Assembly: GCF_002895925.1 (NCBI RefSeq)
Contig: NZ_NWUO01000019.1
Location: 1-51,696, forward strand
Length of the DNA: 51,696 nt
Direction of reading: 5' to 3'
Origin: Mixta theicola
Lineage (GTDB): Bacteria > Pseudomonadota > Gammaproteobacteria > Enterobacterales > Enterobacteriaceae
The translations under genes were made by a program, and so were the position numbers. Positions within the stretch are counted from its first letter, which is position 1, and the number at the start of each line of letters is the position of its first letter. The notes under the pieces were generated by a model. It worked only from the letters and a program-made list of their open reading frames with translations, searched no databases and was not told the DNA's origin. This document shows positions 42,808 through 51,696 of this stretch, one piece after another.

Positions 42808-43059
42808 TGCACTGCTTTCGGAATTATCTTAAAAAACTGTAAGCGAACGTCACGGAAGGCAGGTACAACTTAAGTAATACATGGCCTGGAATTATGGCTG
42901 TTACTGACGCAGTATCCCGGTGGGATGTGAAAAACGTTCAGAAAATGTTTGGCTTCTGCCGCTGATTTTTTGCCATCTTTAGATTTACCAGCCAGCAACC
43001 AAGAATGCGGTAACCATTCCGCACAGTTAAAAGTAGTGTTAGTCAGGATGGGAAAAAAA

Positions 43060-43407
43060 ATGGGTACCTCCGAATTATTAAAACATATTTACGATATTAA
43101 CTTGTCATATTTGCTGCTTGCACAACGTTTAATTAATCAGGAAAAAGCCTCTGCCATGTTCCGTTTGGGCATTGATGAGCAGATGGCTGATACATTATCG
43201 CAGTTAACGCTGCCGGAGATGGTGAAATTAGCGGAAACCAACCAGTTGGTATGTCAGTTCCGCTTTAACGACCATAACCTTATTAACCGCCTGACGCAGG
43301 AGTCGCGTGTGGATGATTTGCAGCAAATTCACACCGGCATTTTATTATCCAGCCGTTTATTACGCGATGCTGCAAAAGATGAAGCGCCGAAAAAGAGGGC
43401 GGTATAA
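43060..43407 (+). CDS. flhD: Flagellar master regulator FlhD
   Basis: A 115-residue FlhD, half of the FlhD4C2 activator of class 2 flagellar genes such as fli[31 protein letters not shown] and [13 protein letters not shown] are typical, and the interaction region [13 protein letters not shown] is intact. The frame is open 37 codons further upstream, but only the reading from ATG 43060 matches known FlhD; ATG 43048 (MGKK) is also possible, and GGATGGG lies just before. The stop overlaps flhC (TAATG). CRP site and promoter lie upstream. Confidence 0.97.
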   Translation: MGTSELLKHIYDINLSYLLLAQRLINQEKASAMFRLGIDEQMADTLSQLTLPEMVKLAETNQLVCQFRFNDHNLINRLTQESRVDDLQQIHTGILLSSRLLRDAAKDEAPKKRAV

Positions 43408-43985
43408 TGAGCGAAAAAAGTATTGTTCAGGAAGCACGTGATATTCAACTGGCGATGGAATTAATTTCGCTGGGTGCGCGCCTGCAAATGTTGGAAAGTG
43501 AAACGCAGCTTAGCCGTGGCCGTTTAATCAAATTATATAAAGAGCTGCGCGGCAGCCCGCCGCCAAAAGGAATGCTGCCTTTTTCGACCGACTGGTTTAT
43601 GACCTGGGAACAGAATATTCATGCGTCAATGTTCTGTAACGCCTGGAAGTTTCTGCTGAAAAGCAAACTCACCAGCGGCGTGGATGCGGTTATTAAAGCG
43701 TATCGTCTGTATCTTGAGCAGTGTCCGCAGTCGGATGATGCCCCACTGCTGGGCCTGACGCGCGCCTGGACTCTGGTGCGTTTTGTTGAAAGCGGCATGC
43801 TCGAACTGTCCGACTGCAAATGCTGCGGCGGCAGCTTTATTAACCATGCGCATCAGCCGGTTGGCAGCTTTGCCTGCAGCCTGTGCCAGCCGCCATCACG
43901 TGCGGTAAAAAGACGTAAACTTTCGGCAGAGGCTGCCGATAACATTTCACAACTGCTGGATGAACAGGTTAAACACGCCGTTTAA
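43407..43985 (+). CDS. flhC: Flagellar master regulator FlhC
   Basis: A 192-residue FlhC, the main DNA-binding subunit of FlhD4C2. [29 protein letters not shown] forms the N-terminal part; the zinc site is C137, C140, C157 and C160 (CKCC and CSLC), the same positions as in E. coli. Start overlaps the flhD stop. Confidence 0.98.
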   Translation: MSEKSIVQEARDIQLAMELISLGARLQMLESETQLSRGRLIKLYKELRGSPPPKGMLPFSTDWFMTWEQNIHASMFCNAWKFLLKSKLTSGVDAVIKAYRLYLEQCPQSDDAPLLGLTRAWTLVRFVESGMLELSDCKCCGGSFINHAHQPVGSFACSLCQPPSRAVKRRKLSAEAADNISQLLDEQVKHAV

Positions 43986-44012
43986 GTTTGTTCGCACTGT
44001 GAAATGGCATCC

Positions 44013-44043
44013 AGCAGCGGTTTTTAACCGCTGCTTTTTTTTT
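44013..44043 (+). terminator. Rho-independent terminator of flhDC
   Basis: A perfect 10-bp stem AGCAGCGGTT / AACCGCTGCT with a TTT loop and a run of nine T, 27 bp after flhC. Confidence 0.95.
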
Positions 44044-44120
44044 GCCTTCACGCTGACGAATAACGCCTGCGGCTCTCTGGCTTAACTTCCACCAACACGT
44101 TACTGACGTAAGGATTTATT

Positions 44121-45008
44121 GTGCTGGTTATTTTGGGTTATATCCTCGTTGTTGGCTCGGTGTTGGGCGGCTATATGATGGTCGGCGGCCACCTGGGCGC
44201 ACTTTATCAACCTTCAGAACTGATCATTATCGGAGGGGCAGGTATTGGCGCTTTTGTCGTCGGAAATAATGGCAAAGCAATCAAGGCAACGTTAAAAGCG
44301 TTACCGCTGCTGTTCCGCGGCTCTAAATATAATAAAGCGCTGTATATGGATCTGATGGCGCTGTTATATCGCCTGATGGCTAAATCGCGCCAACAGGGAA
44401 TGATGTCGCTGGAACGCGATATTGAAAACCCAAAAGAAAGTGAAATTTTCGCTAATTACCCGCGCATCCTGTCCGATAACAAGTTAGTGGATTTTATCAC
44501 CGACTATATGCGGTTAATGATTAGCGGCAATATGAACGCGTTTGAAATTGAAGCGCTGATGGATGAAGAGATCGAAACCTACGAGCATGAATGCGACGTA
44601 CCAGCGCAAAGTATTAGCGCCATCGGCGATTCGCTCCCGGCGTTCGGTATCGTGGCGGCGGTAATGGGCGTGGTGCATGCGCTGGCCTCGGCGGATCGTC
44701 CGGCGGCAGAGCTGGGCGAGCTGATTGCCCATGCGATGGTCGGTACGTTCCTCGGCATCCTGCTGGCATACGGTTTTATCTCGCCGCTTTCCGCAGTGCT
44801 GCGGCAGAAATGCGCGGAAACCACCAAGATGATGCAGTGCATCAAGGTGACGTTGCTTTCCAGCCTGAACGGCTACGCGCCGCAGATTGCCGTAGAGTTT
44901 GGCCGTAAAACGCTTTATTCCACCGAGCGTCCGTCGTTCACCGAACTGGAAGAGCACGTACGCAACGCGAAATCAGCCGGTAAGCAGACTTCGGGCCAGG
45001 ACGCATGA
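44121..45008 (+). CDS. motA: Flagellar stator protein MotA
   Basis: A 295-residue stator subunit with four transmembrane helices that conducts protons with MotB. Matches E. coli MotA throughout: [25 protein letters not shown], the cytoplasmic loop [21 protein letters not shown] carrying the charged residues that touch FliG, and [20 protein letters not shown] with the helix 3-4 proline region. Start is GTG 44121, as in E. coli, behind AAGGAT. Its end overlaps motB (ATGA). I see no convincing sigma28 promoter in the 77 bp after the flhC terminator. Confidence 0.98.
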   Translation: MLVILGYILVVGSVLGGYMMVGGHLGALYQPSELIIIGGAGIGAFVVGNNGKAIKATLKALPLLFRGSKYNKALYMDLMALLYRLMAKSRQQGMMSLERDIENPKESEIFANYPRILSDNKLVDFITDYMRLMISGNMNAFEIEALMDEEIETYEHECDVPAQSISAIGDSLPAFGIVAAVMGVVHALASADRPAAELGELIAHAMVGTFLGILLAYGFISPLSAVLRQKCAETTKMMQCIKVTLLSSLNGYAPQIAVEFGRKTLYSTERPSFTELEEHVRNAKSAGKQTSGQDA

Positions 45009-46036
45009 ATAACAAAAATCACCCCATAGTGCTGGTTAAACGGCGCAAGCATAAAAAACATGAGGGTGGTCACGGCTCATGGAAAATCGCCTACGCCGAT
45101 TTTATGACCGCAATGATGGCGTTTTTCCTGGTGATGTGGCTGATCTCAATTGCCAACCCGAAACAGCTGACGCAAATCGCGGAATATTTTCAGACGCCGC
45201 TCAAGGTGGCGTTAAGCGGCGGTCAGCGCAGCAGCGACAGCGAAAGCCCCATCCCCGGCGGCGGCGACGATCCGACCAGGAAGGAAGGGGAAGTACAGAA
45301 ACATGTCGATATGGACGCGGAAAAACGCAAGCTGGATGAGATCCGTCTTAATCGCCTGCGTGAGCGCCTGGACCAGCTGATTGAGTCCGATCCGCGCCTG
45401 AAAGCGCTGCGGCCGCATTTGATTATCAACCTGGTTGAGGAAGGGTTGCGCATCCAGATTATCGATAGCCAGAACCGGCCAATGTTTAAAACCGGCAGCG
45501 CCCAGGTCGAGCCTTATATGCGCGATATTCTGCGGGCGATTGCGCCGATTTTGAACGATTTGCCAAACAAGATCAGTCTTGCCGGCCACACCGATGATTT
45601 TCAGTACGCCACGGGCGATCGCGGCTACAGCAACTGGGAACTGTCGGCCGACCGCGCCAACGCCTCACGTCGTGAGCTGGTGGCCGGTGGCCTGGATGGC
45701 AGCAAAATGCTGCGCGTGGTGGGTATGTCCGACACCATGCGGCTGAAAAACCGCGGCGGCGATGAGGCGATTAACCGTCGCATCAGCCTGCTGGTGCTGA
45801 ATCACGACACTCAGGCGCAAATCGAAAAAGAGAATGCTGAAAGTGACGCCGTACAGCTAAGCGATCCGCAGAGTATGAAACAAATTACCGCGCCGGCTCA
45901 GCCGTCTGCTGCGGATATAAACCCAGATCATCAACCCTCGCAGGCCGCGCCGGTCAGTCAGGAGCAGCCGGTAACCGATTTACCGCCGGCTCCTGCCAGT
46001 ACGCCGCAGCCTGATCGCGACTCACAGCAGAGGTGA
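45005..46036 (+). CDS. motB: Flagellar stator protein MotB
   Basis: A 343-residue stator subunit. The single transmembrane helix carries the proton-binding D32 ([19 protein letters not shown]). An OmpA-like peptidoglycan-binding domain lies at about 150-265 ([30 protein letters not shown]). The C-terminal 60 residues are Pro/Gln-rich and more divergent, longer than in E. coli (308). Its end overlaps a GTG before the cheA start. Confidence 0.97.
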   Translation: MNNKNHPIVLVKRRKHKKHEGGHGSWKIAYADFMTAMMAFFLVMWLISIANPKQLTQIAEYFQTPLKVALSGGQRSSDSESPIPGGGDDPTRKEGEVQKHVDMDAEKRKLDEIRLNRLRERLDQLIESDPRLKALRPHLIINLVEEGLRIQIIDSQNRPMFKTGSAQVEPYMRDILRAIAPILNDLPNKISLAGHTDDFQYATGDRGYSNWELSADRANASRRELVAGGLDGSKMLRVVGMSDTMRLKNRGGDEAINRRISLLVLNHDTQAQIEKENAESDAVQLSDPQSMKQITAPAQPSAADINPDHQPSQAAPVSQEQPVTDLPPAPASTPQPDRDSQQR

Positions 46037-46041
46037 TAACC

Positions 46042-48051
46042 GTGAGCATGGATATCAGCGATTTTTATCAGACGTTCTTCGATGAAGCTGACGAGCTGTT
46101 GGCGGACATGGAGCAACACCTGCTGGGGTTAGACCCGCAGGAGCCAGATTCGGAACAGCTTAACGCCATTTTCCGTGCGGCCCATTCGATTAAAGGCGGG
46201 GCTGGCACCTTTGGCTTCGTGGTTTTGCAGGAAACCACGCATATTCTGGAGAATATTCTGGACGGTGCGCGCCGGGGCGAAATGCAGCTCAGCACTGACA
46301 TCATCAACCTGTTTTTGGAAACCAAAGATATTATGCAGGAACAGCTCGATGCCTATAAGGCGGGTCAGGAGCCTGACGCCGAAAGCTTTAAATATATCTG
46401 CGAAGCCCTGCGCCAGCTGGCGCTGGAGGCGAAAGGCGAAACCATCGCTCCGGCGAAAAAAGCTGACGCCGCGCCGGTTGCCGCCGCGCCTGCTGCTGCT
46501 GCATCCGGTCTGCGCCTGAAGCTGAGCGATCTGAAGCCGAACGAAGTCGCTTTGCTGCTGGAAGAGCTGGGTAACCTTGGCACCGTTAGCGATGTGCAGC
46601 GGGGCGAGACCAGCCTGGAGACCACGCTCGACACCACCATCGATAAAGACGATCTGGTGGCCGTGCTCTGTTTTGTGATTGAAGAATCGCAAATCAGCTT
46701 CCCGGACGCGGCATCAGCGCCTGTGGCCGCTGAACCCGCTGCGTCTGCGTCTTGTGTGCCGACCACCATGGCCGAAGCGGAGATCACCGCGACGCCGGCA
46801 GCGGTAACCGAGCTGGCGTCGGCGGTAAAACGCGAAACCAGGAAGGCCGCCCCGGCGAAAACCAGCGAATCGAGCAGTATTCGCGTGGCGGTCGAAAAGG
46901 TCGATCAGCTGATCAACCTGGTCGGCGAGCTGGTGATTACCCAGTCGATGCTGGCGCAGCGCTCCGGTGCGCTGGACCCGGTTGCCCACGGCGATTTGCT
47001 GAACAGTATGGGCCAGCTGGAGCGTAACGCGCGCGATCTGCAGGAATCGGTCATGTCGATCCGTATGATGCCGATGGAATATGTCTTCAGCCGCTTCCCA
47101 CGTCTGGTGCGCGATCTGGCCAGCAAGCTGGGCAAAGAGGTAGAGCTGACGCTGCTGGGTAGCTCCACGGAGCTGGATAAAAGCCTGATTGAGCGCATTA
47201 TCGATCCGTTAACGCACCTGGTGCGTAACAGCCTTGACCACGGGATCGAATCGCCGGATAAGCGCGTTGCCAACGGTAAAAGCGCGGTAGGCAACCTGAC
47301 TCTGTCAGCCGAACATCAGGGCGGCAATATCTGCATCGAAGTGATCGATGACGGCGCCGGTCTGAATCGTGAACGTATTCTGGCGAAGGCGCTCTCATCT
47401 GGTCTGCCGGTCAGCGACGCGATGAGCGATGAAGAAGTCGGTATGCTGATTTTCGCCCCTGGCTTCTCTACCGCCGAGCAGGTTACCGATGTTTCGGGCC
47501 GTGGCGTCGGTATGGATGTGGTGAAACGAAACATTCAGGAGATGGGCGGTCACGTTGAGATCGCGTCGAAGCAGGGTAAAGGCACCACCATTCGTATCCT
47601 GCTGCCGCTGACGCTGGCGATCCTCGACGGCATGTCAGTACGCGTAGCGGATGAGGTGTTTATTCTGCCGCTGAATGCGGTAATGGAATCGCTTCAGCCG
47701 CGTGCGGAAGATTTGAAGCCGCTGGCGGGTGGCGAATGCGTGCTTGAAGTGCGCGGTGAATATCTGCCGCTGGTGGAATTGTGGAACGTTTTTGATGTGC
47801 AGGGCGCGAAAACCGAGGCGACTCAGGGCATCGTCGTGATATTGCAGAGCGCGGGCAAACGCTACGCCTTGCTGGTTGACCAGCTGATTGGTCAGCATCA
47901 GGTGGTGGTGAAAAACCTTGAAAGCAACTATCGCAAAGTGCCGGGTATTTCCGCCGCCACCATCCTTGGCGATGGCAGCGTCGCGTTGATCGTTGATGTC
48001 TCTGCACTGCAATCCTTGAACCGTGAGAAGCGCGTGGCCGGCGCCGCGTAA
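46042..48051 (+). CDS. cheA: Chemotaxis histidine kinase CheA
   Basis: A 669-residue kinase. Domains in order: P1 with phosphorylated H48 in AAHSIKGGAGTFGF; P2, CheY/CheB-docking, at about 155-225 between Ala-rich linkers; P3 dimerisation at about 280-350 (SIRVAVEKVDQLINLVGEL); P4 ATP-binding with N box HLVRNSLDHGIE, G1 DDGAGLN and G2 GRGVGMDVV; P5 CheW-like at the C terminus. The start is GTG 46042 (then AGCATGGATATC as in E. coli), with AGAGGTGA as ribosome binding site. GTG 46033 is in frame but overlaps that site. It couples receptor state to motor switching. Confidence 0.98.
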   Translation: MSMDISDFYQTFFDEADELLADMEQHLLGLDPQEPDSEQLNAIFRAAHSIKGGAGTFGFVVLQETTHILENILDGARRGEMQLSTDIINLFLETKDIMQEQLDAYKAGQEPDAESFKYICEALRQLALEAKGETIAPAKKADAAPVAAAPAAAASGLRLKLSDLKPNEVALLLEELGNLGTVSDVQRGETSLETTLDTTIDKDDLVAVLCFVIEESQISFPDAASAPVAAEPAASASCVPTTMAEAEITATPAAVTELASAVKRETRKAAPAKTSESSSIRVAVEKVDQLINLVGELVITQSMLAQRSGALDPVAHGDLLNSMGQLERNARDLQESVMSIRMMPMEYVFSRFPRLVRDLASKLGKEVELTLLGSSTELDKSLIERIIDPLTHLVRNSLDHGIESPDKRVANGKSAVGNLTLSAEHQGGNICIEVIDDGAGLNRERILAKALSSGLPVSDAMSDEEVGMLIFAPGFSTAEQVTDVSGRGVGMDVVKRNIQEMGGHVEIASKQGKGTTIRILLPLTLAILDGMSVRVADEVFILPLNAVMESLQPRAEDLKPLAGGECVLEVRGEYLPLVELWNVFDVQGAKTEATQGIVVILQSAGKRYALLVDQLIGQHQVVVKNLESNYRKVPGISAATILGDGSVALIVDVSALQSLNREKRVAGAA

Positions 48052-48075
48052 ACGTAACCAATTAGGGGCAAACCT

Positions 48076-48573
48076 ATGACTGGAATGGCAAATGTAACGA
48101 AACTGGCCGGTGAGACCGTCGGACAAGAGTTTCTGGTTTTTACGCTCGGTGACGAAGAATACGGCATCGATATTCTGAAAGTGCAGGAGATCCGTGGTTA
48201 CGATCAGGTGACCCGTATCGCCAATACCCCGGCGTTTATTAAAGGGGTAACCAACCTGCGCGGCGTGATTGTACCCATTATCGATCTGCGCGTGAAGTTC
48301 GCGCAGCCGGACGTCCAATACAACGATAACACCGTAGTAATCGTGCTTAATTTAGAGCATCGCGTGGTGGGTATTGTGGTTGATGGCGTATCTGACGTGC
48401 TGTCGCTGACCACCGATCAGATTCGTCCTTCCCCGGAATTTGCCGTCACCATGTCCACAGAATACCTGACGGGACTAGGTGCGCTGGGTGAGCGTATGCT
48501 CATTCTGGTTGATATTGAGAAGCTGTTGAGCAGCGATGAAATGGCGTTAATGGATACATTGCGTAGCGCATAA
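48076..48573 (+). CDS. cheW: Chemotaxis coupling protein CheW
   Basis: A 165-residue adaptor linking receptors to CheA, almost identical to E. coli CheW (167): [46 protein letters not shown]. It lies 24 bp after cheA. The cheW gene is followed by a hairpin terminator and then a 503-bp gap before the receptor gene. Confidence 0.98.
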   Translation: MTGMANVTKLAGETVGQEFLVFTLGDEEYGIDILKVQEIRGYDQVTRIANTPAFIKGVTNLRGVIVPIIDLRVKFAQPDVQYNDNTVVIVLNLEHRVVGIVVDGVSDVLSLTTDQIRPSPEFAVTMSTEYLTGLGALGERMLILVDIEKLLSSDEMALMDTLRSA

Positions 48574-48635
48574 AATATACCGCTAACCCCGACAGGTAAT
48601 AAACCTGATGAATTATAACGGGGTGACAGGATAAA

Positions 48636-48666
48636 AAAAGGGCGTCATAATGGCGCCCTTTTTCTA
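48636..48666. terminator. Bidirectional terminator after cheW
   Basis: Stem AAGGGCG / CGCCCTT with a 9-nt loop. The plus-strand tail is five T in a row; the minus-strand tail is seven T, so it can also end a transcript coming from the small ORF at 48810-48908. Confidence 0.85.
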
Positions 48667-48809
48667 TGCCTTTAAGAAATTTCTTATTCGTTAATCGTTA
48701 AATACATCCAGGCCGTTTCAGCATAATGGATGGCGAAAAAAGCCTTATTAGTTAAATTAAGGCCTGGGCTTGCAAATATCAGGACTAAATATGTTAAAAG
48801 GGATTAACA

Positions 48810-48908
48810 TTAATCAGCGATGGCCCGCACGACAAATAATGGCCCACACAAAAACGCCGCGGCCCAACAGGAGAGCTGTACTAAGCGGCGGCCATCATTA
48901 TGGTTCAT
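48810..48908 (-). CDS. Candidate small membrane protein, 32 residues
   Basis: A minus-strand ORF of 32 codons starting ATG 48908 and ending TAA 48812-48810. AGAAGGAG lies 6 nt upstream, one of the better ribosome binding sites in the window. The product has a charged N terminus (MNHNDGRR) and one hydrophobic segment (LSCWAAAFLCGPLFVV), so it could span the inner membrane once. A terminator with a strong T run in this direction lies 144 bp downstream. I do not recognise the family. An 81-codon plus-strand ORF over the same DNA (48770-49015) has no ribosome binding site or coding look. Antisense placement within the chemotaxis gene series is unusual. Confidence 0.45.
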   Translation of the reverse strand: MNHNDGRRLVQLSCWAAAFLCGPLFVVRAIAD

Positions 48909-49076
48909 TTTGTTCTCCTTCTGCTTTTTCTGCCAAAAGAGATCGCTTATTCCTTGTGGCGCGCAAACCTAAACCTTCATCAGGCTCACTAAGCACCGTG
49001 GCTTATCGACAATAACCCGTACAGAGTAATTCCGTGCGCTTATTGTTGCTGTTATGTTTTACAATAAGGGAACTAT

Positions 49077-50738
49077 ATGTTTAAAAATATAAAGATTGTA
49101 ACGGTGCTGTATGCAGTGCTGATATTATTCAGCGCAATGCAGTTAACAACTAACGGCTTATTTTATACTTCTCTGCAAAAAAACCAGGAGAACCTGGATA
49201 CCGATCAGCATATGCGTGAGCAGCGATCCTATTTACATAATATTTGGGTCGATCTGTTAAAAGTGCGTAATTCATTGAGCCGTTCCGCGCTTTATTCAAA
49301 TCTCAATACCAAAGAGAAAAAGCACCTGGATTTTGCGCAAAGTATGCTGGAGCTGGCCGCAAAGCAGCTGACTGAGGCGGAAGTTAAATATAATGAATTC
49401 TATCAGTCGCTGCAGCGGTACACGGAGGTAAACGGCGAGGACGTTATTACGGCATATCGTGAACTGTATCAGGCGCTGACCGAACTGAAAGAGATGTTAA
49501 GTAAAGGCGATATGGCGGGCTATCTGGCGCAGCCGACGCAGCAATATCAGAATCGCTTCGACCAGGCTTACGAAAGCTGGCTGGCAAAAAACCAGTTGCT
49601 GATTGGCGAGACCAAAACGGCTAATGAGCAAGTCCATCATTATTCGATAGGGCTGTCCATACTTATGCTGGTACTGGCGCTTATCAGTATCGGTTTCATG
49701 TGGGTCATACTGCAACGCATCCTGCTGAGGCCGCTGGCTAAAACGATGGAGCACATCAGGCATATTACGCGCGGCAACCTGACGGAAACCATCAGCGTTG
49801 AAGGCCGGAACGAAATGGGCCAGCTGGCGCTCAGCCTGCGTGAAATGCAGCAATCCCTGACGCGCACCGTCAGCGACGTGCGCAGCGGGGCGAATATCAT
49901 TTATACCAGCGCCAGTAAAATCTCTTTCGACAGCGGCGATTTAGCCTCCAGAACCGAACAGCAGGCGGCTTCACTGGAAGAGACGGCCGCCAGCATGGAG
50001 GAGCTGACCGCCACGGTGAAACAGAACGCCGATAATGCCCGTCAGGCCTCGCAGCTGGCCTTGAACGCGTCGGAAATCGCGCTGCGCGGCGGCAAGGTGG
50101 TGGACGGCGTGGTCACCACCATGAGCGAAATTTCCCATAGCTCGAAAAAGATTGCCGACATTATTAGCGTGATTGACGGCATCGCCTTCCAGACCAATAT
50201 CCTGGCGCTGAATGCGGCGGTGGAGGCGGCGCGCGCCGGTGAGCAGGGACGCGGCTTTGCGGTGGTCGCCGGTGAAGTGCGCAGCCTGGCCCAGCGTAGC
50301 GCGCAGGCGGCGAAAGAGATCAAAGATCTGATTGTCGAGTCCGTCAGCTGTGTGGATACCGGCTCCGTGCTGGTGAGCAGCGCGGGTGAAACCATGAATG
50401 AAATCGTCGGCGCGGTAACACGCGTTACCGATATTATGGCGGAAATCGCCGCCGCCTCAGATGAGCAGAGCCGCGGGATTGAACAGGTTGGTCAGGCGGT
50501 GACCGAGATGGACAGCGTAACTCAGCAGAACGCTGCGCTGGTGGAAGCCTCCGCCGCCGCCGCCGCCGCGCTGGAGGAGCAGGCCAGCCGTCTGGGGAAA
50601 GCGGTGGCGGTATTTACGCTGCCGGGCAGCGAAAACAGCCTGAGCGAGAGGCAGAGCGTGACGTTACCGCCGCCGAAAAACAGCGCTAAGCTGGAAAACA
50701 AAGCGCAATCTGCTGAAGATAACTGGGTAACGTTTTAA
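49077..50738 (+). CDS. Methyl-accepting chemotaxis protein, Tar/Tsr type
   Basis: A 553-residue chemoreceptor. TM1 is about 7-28, the periplasmic four-helix sensor 35-187, TM2 about 188-210, HAMP about 212-265, then the long signalling coiled coil with methylation helices ([20 protein letters not shown]) and the conserved hairpin [26 protein letters not shown]. It ends in NWVTF, a variant of the NWETF tether for CheR/CheB. In the sensor, R64 and R69 match amino-acid-binding arginines of Tar/Tsr, but position 73 is Tyr, not Arg, so ligand choice may differ. The nearest sigma28-like element (GACAATAA at 49008-49015) is weak. Followed by a terminator. Confidence 0.93.
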   Translation: MFKNIKIVTVLYAVLILFSAMQLTTNGLFYTSLQKNQENLDTDQHMREQRSYLHNIWVDLLKVRNSLSRSALYSNLNTKEKKHLDFAQSMLELAAKQLTEAEVKYNEFYQSLQRYTEVNGEDVITAYRELYQALTELKEMLSKGDMAGYLAQPTQQYQNRFDQAYESWLAKNQLLIGETKTANEQVHHYSIGLSILMLVLALISIGFMWVILQRILLRPLAKTMEHIRHITRGNLTETISVEGRNEMGQLALSLREMQQSLTRTVSDVRSGANIIYTSASKISFDSGDLASRTEQQAASLEETAASMEELTATVKQNADNARQASQLALNASEIALRGGKVVDGVVTTMSEISHSSKKIADIISVIDGIAFQTNILALNAAVEAARAGEQGRGFAVVAGEVRSLAQRSAQAAKEIKDLIVESVSCVDTGSVLVSSAGETMNEIVGAVTRVTDIMAEIAAASDEQSRGIEQVGQAVTEMDSVTQQNAALVEASAAAAAALEEQASRLGKAVAVFTLPGSENSLSERQSVTLPPPKNSAKLENKAQSAEDNWVTF

Positions 50739-50757
50739 CCGCTGACTTTTTCTTTCC

Positions 50758-50785
50758 GATGCCGTCATCCGACGGCATCATTTTT
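50758..50785 (+). terminator. Rho-independent terminator of first receptor gene
   Basis: A perfect 9-bp stem GATGCCGTC / GACGGCATC with loop ATCC, then ATTTTT, 19 bp past the stop. Confidence 0.9.
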
Positions 50786-50812
50786 ATCGCCGCGCTTTTT
50801 TTCTCCAGTAAA

Positions 50813-50839
50813 TAAATGTTACTTCGGGTTTGCCGATAA
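50813..50839 (+). promoter_or_regulatory. Sigma28 promoter of second receptor gene
   Basis: TAAATGTT-N11-GCCGATAA: -35 matches 6 of 8, -10 is perfect, spacer exactly 11. It lies 37 bp before the start codon at 50877. With the terminator just upstream it makes this receptor gene an independent FliA-controlled unit. Confidence 0.85.
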
Positions 50840-50876
50840 CTGTCTGGTAGTCATTTTCTTATTACCAGGGGTAAAC

Positions 50877-51696
50877 ATGTTAAAGCGAATCAGAGTGGTG
50901 ACCAGCCTGATCATAGTGCTGGTCATTTTTGGCGCAATGCAGCTGCTGTCGGGTGGGCTGTTTTTCCATGCGCTAAATAAAGACAAAACCAATTTTTTAA
51001 TCTCCCAAACCTCCAGTCAGAACGTCGCGGCGTTAACCGATGCCTGGATAGGGCTTAACCAGACGCGGATTACGCTTAACCGCGGCATGCTGCGTCTGCA
51101 AAGCTCCCTGGCCAGCGAGATCAATGGCGGCGGGCTGGATGAGTTGGTACAGCAAAGCCGGGCGCAGCTGACAGAGGCGGATAAGCATTACCGTGAATAT
51201 AAGGCGATGCCCGACACGCCCGGACTGGACAACAACCTCTCAAAGCGGATGGAAGAAAAATATGTCACGCTGGCGAAGACGCTGTCTGATATGACCGACC
51301 TGCTGGCGGCTAAGCAGCTGGAAGAGATGCTTAAAAAGAATATCGAACAGAAGCAGGATGACACTCAGGCGGTATATACCGAATGGCGCAGCGCTCAGGC
51401 CGAGCTGTCAGCGCAAGGCGTCGCACAGAACGAAAGCGCCTTTACCACCATGCTGTGGATCCTGGGCACCATTATGGTGCTGGTGGTGGCGGTTATCGTG
51501 CTTTGCTGGTTCGGCCTACAGAGCATTCTGCTGCTGCCGCTGCAAAAAATTATGCAGCATATTAAAGCGATCGCCGCAGGCGATCTGACGCAGCCGATCG
51601 AAGCGGAAGGGCGCAATGAGATGAGCCAGCTGGCCGCCAGCCTGAAGCATATGCAGCAGGCGCTGGTACGCACCGTCAGCGACGTGCGCGACGGTT
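50877..51696 (+). CDS. Methyl-accepting chemotaxis protein, Tar/Tsr type (3' end outside window)
   Basis: The frame from ATG 50877 is open to the window end, giving the first 273 residues. MLKRIRVVTSLIIVLVIFGA begins TM1, and GGLFFHALN leads into the periplasmic sensor. Arginines 64, 69 and 73 are all present (NQTRITLNRGMLR), the triad that binds the amino-acid ligand backbone in Tar and Tsr. TM2 (TTMLWILGTIMVLVVAVIVL) and a HAMP domain follow (LQKIMQHIKAIAAGDLTQPI, then EAEGRNEMSQLAASLKHMQQ). The signalling domain lies outside. It has its own sigma28 promoter. Confidence 0.93.
   Translation, partial: MLKRIRVVTSLIIVLVIFGAMQLLSGGLFFHALNKDKTNFLISQTSSQNVAALTDAWIGLNQTRITLNRGMLRLQSSLASEINGGGLDELVQQSRAQLTEADKHYREYKAMPDTPGLDNNLSKRMEEKYVTLAKTLSDMTDLLAAKQLEEMLKKNIEQKQDDTQAVYTEWRSAQAELSAQGVAQNESAFTTMLWILGTIMVLVVAVIVLCWFGLQSILLLPLQKIMQHIKAIAAGDLTQPIEAEGRNEMSQLAASLKHMQQALVRTVSDVRDG

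Noticed and set aside
48770-49015. 81-codon plus-strand ORF between cheW and the receptor gene
   Set aside because: No ribosome binding site and non-coding composition; the minus-strand ORF at 48810-48908 explains the region better.
49008-49015. GACAATAA as a sigma28 -10 for the first receptor gene
   Set aside because: It matches 6 of 8 and no acceptable -35 is found at 10-11 bp, so I did not list it as a promoter.

Overview
The window is chromosomal DNA of an enterobacterium of the Erwiniaceae type (Pantoea/Mixta/Erwinia lineage; genus not certain). FliA, FliZ, DcyD, TcyJLN, PutA, PutP, EfeUOB, PhoH, FlhDC, MotAB and CheAW are very close to their E. coli counterparts. Gene order resembles E. 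coli only locally, and a treX-treY-treZ cluster is present, which E. coli lacks. No phage, IS element, rRNA or CRISPR array is seen. One tRNA gene (Ser-GGA) is present.

Layout. (1) 1-332: 3' end of the flagellin gene fliC with its terminator. (2) 518-7302: an AT-rich flagellin-glycosylation cassette: a multi-module glycosyltransferase, a VioA-like sugar aminotransferase, an ATP-grasp ligase with an apparent frameshift, and a SAM methyltransferase. (3) 7546-14009, minus strand: treZ-treY-glgX(treX), which makes trehalose from alpha-glucan. (4) 14268-16509, minus strand: rmlA-rmlC-rmlD for dTDP-L-rhamnose, without rmlB. (5) 16936-21817: fliA-fliZ-dcyD-tcyJ-tcyL-tcyN, with sigma28 promoter motifs before fliA and an ERIC element after dcyD. 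(6) 22044-24224: a YcfT-like membrane acyltransferase and an Rpn-family nuclease. (7) 24335-30205: divergent putA/putP with PutA boxes between them. (8) 30469-33758: efeUOB behind a Fur box. (9) 34323-35554: phoH, then a duplicated segment ending in tRNA-Ser(GGA). (10) 35788-39490: phoA with a Pho box, a hicB relic, msrA, a flavin-reductase-family gene and yedK. (11) 39812-42038: otsBA. (12) 43060-48573: flhDC, motAB-cheAW. (13) 49077-51696: two Tar/Tsr-type chemoreceptor genes, the second cut by the window end.

How it fits together. Two flagellar blocks bracket metabolic cargo. In E. coli fliC and fliA are neighbours; here about 16.6 kb of cell-surface-sugar and trehalose genes lie between them. 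The glycosyltransferase, aminotransferase, ligase and methyltransferase most likely decorate flagellin. RmlA and RmlD/C could feed it, since the dTDP-4-keto-6-deoxyglucose intermediate serves both rhamnose and 4-amino-4,6-dideoxyglucose synthesis. Trehalose can be made by two routes within the window: TreYZ from glucan, and OtsAB from UDP-glucose and glucose-6-phosphate. FlhDC at 43-44 kb would activate fliA at 17 kb, and FliA would in turn drive the chemotaxis genes; the sigma28 motif before the second receptor gene agrees with this.

The points most worth a second look are the glycosylation cassette and the frameshift in its ATP-grasp gene, the tRNA-Ser duplication that resembles the E. coli tyrT/rtT repeats, a 32-codon ORF with a strong ribosome binding site antisense to the cheW-receptor gap, and an internal start in the rpn gene.
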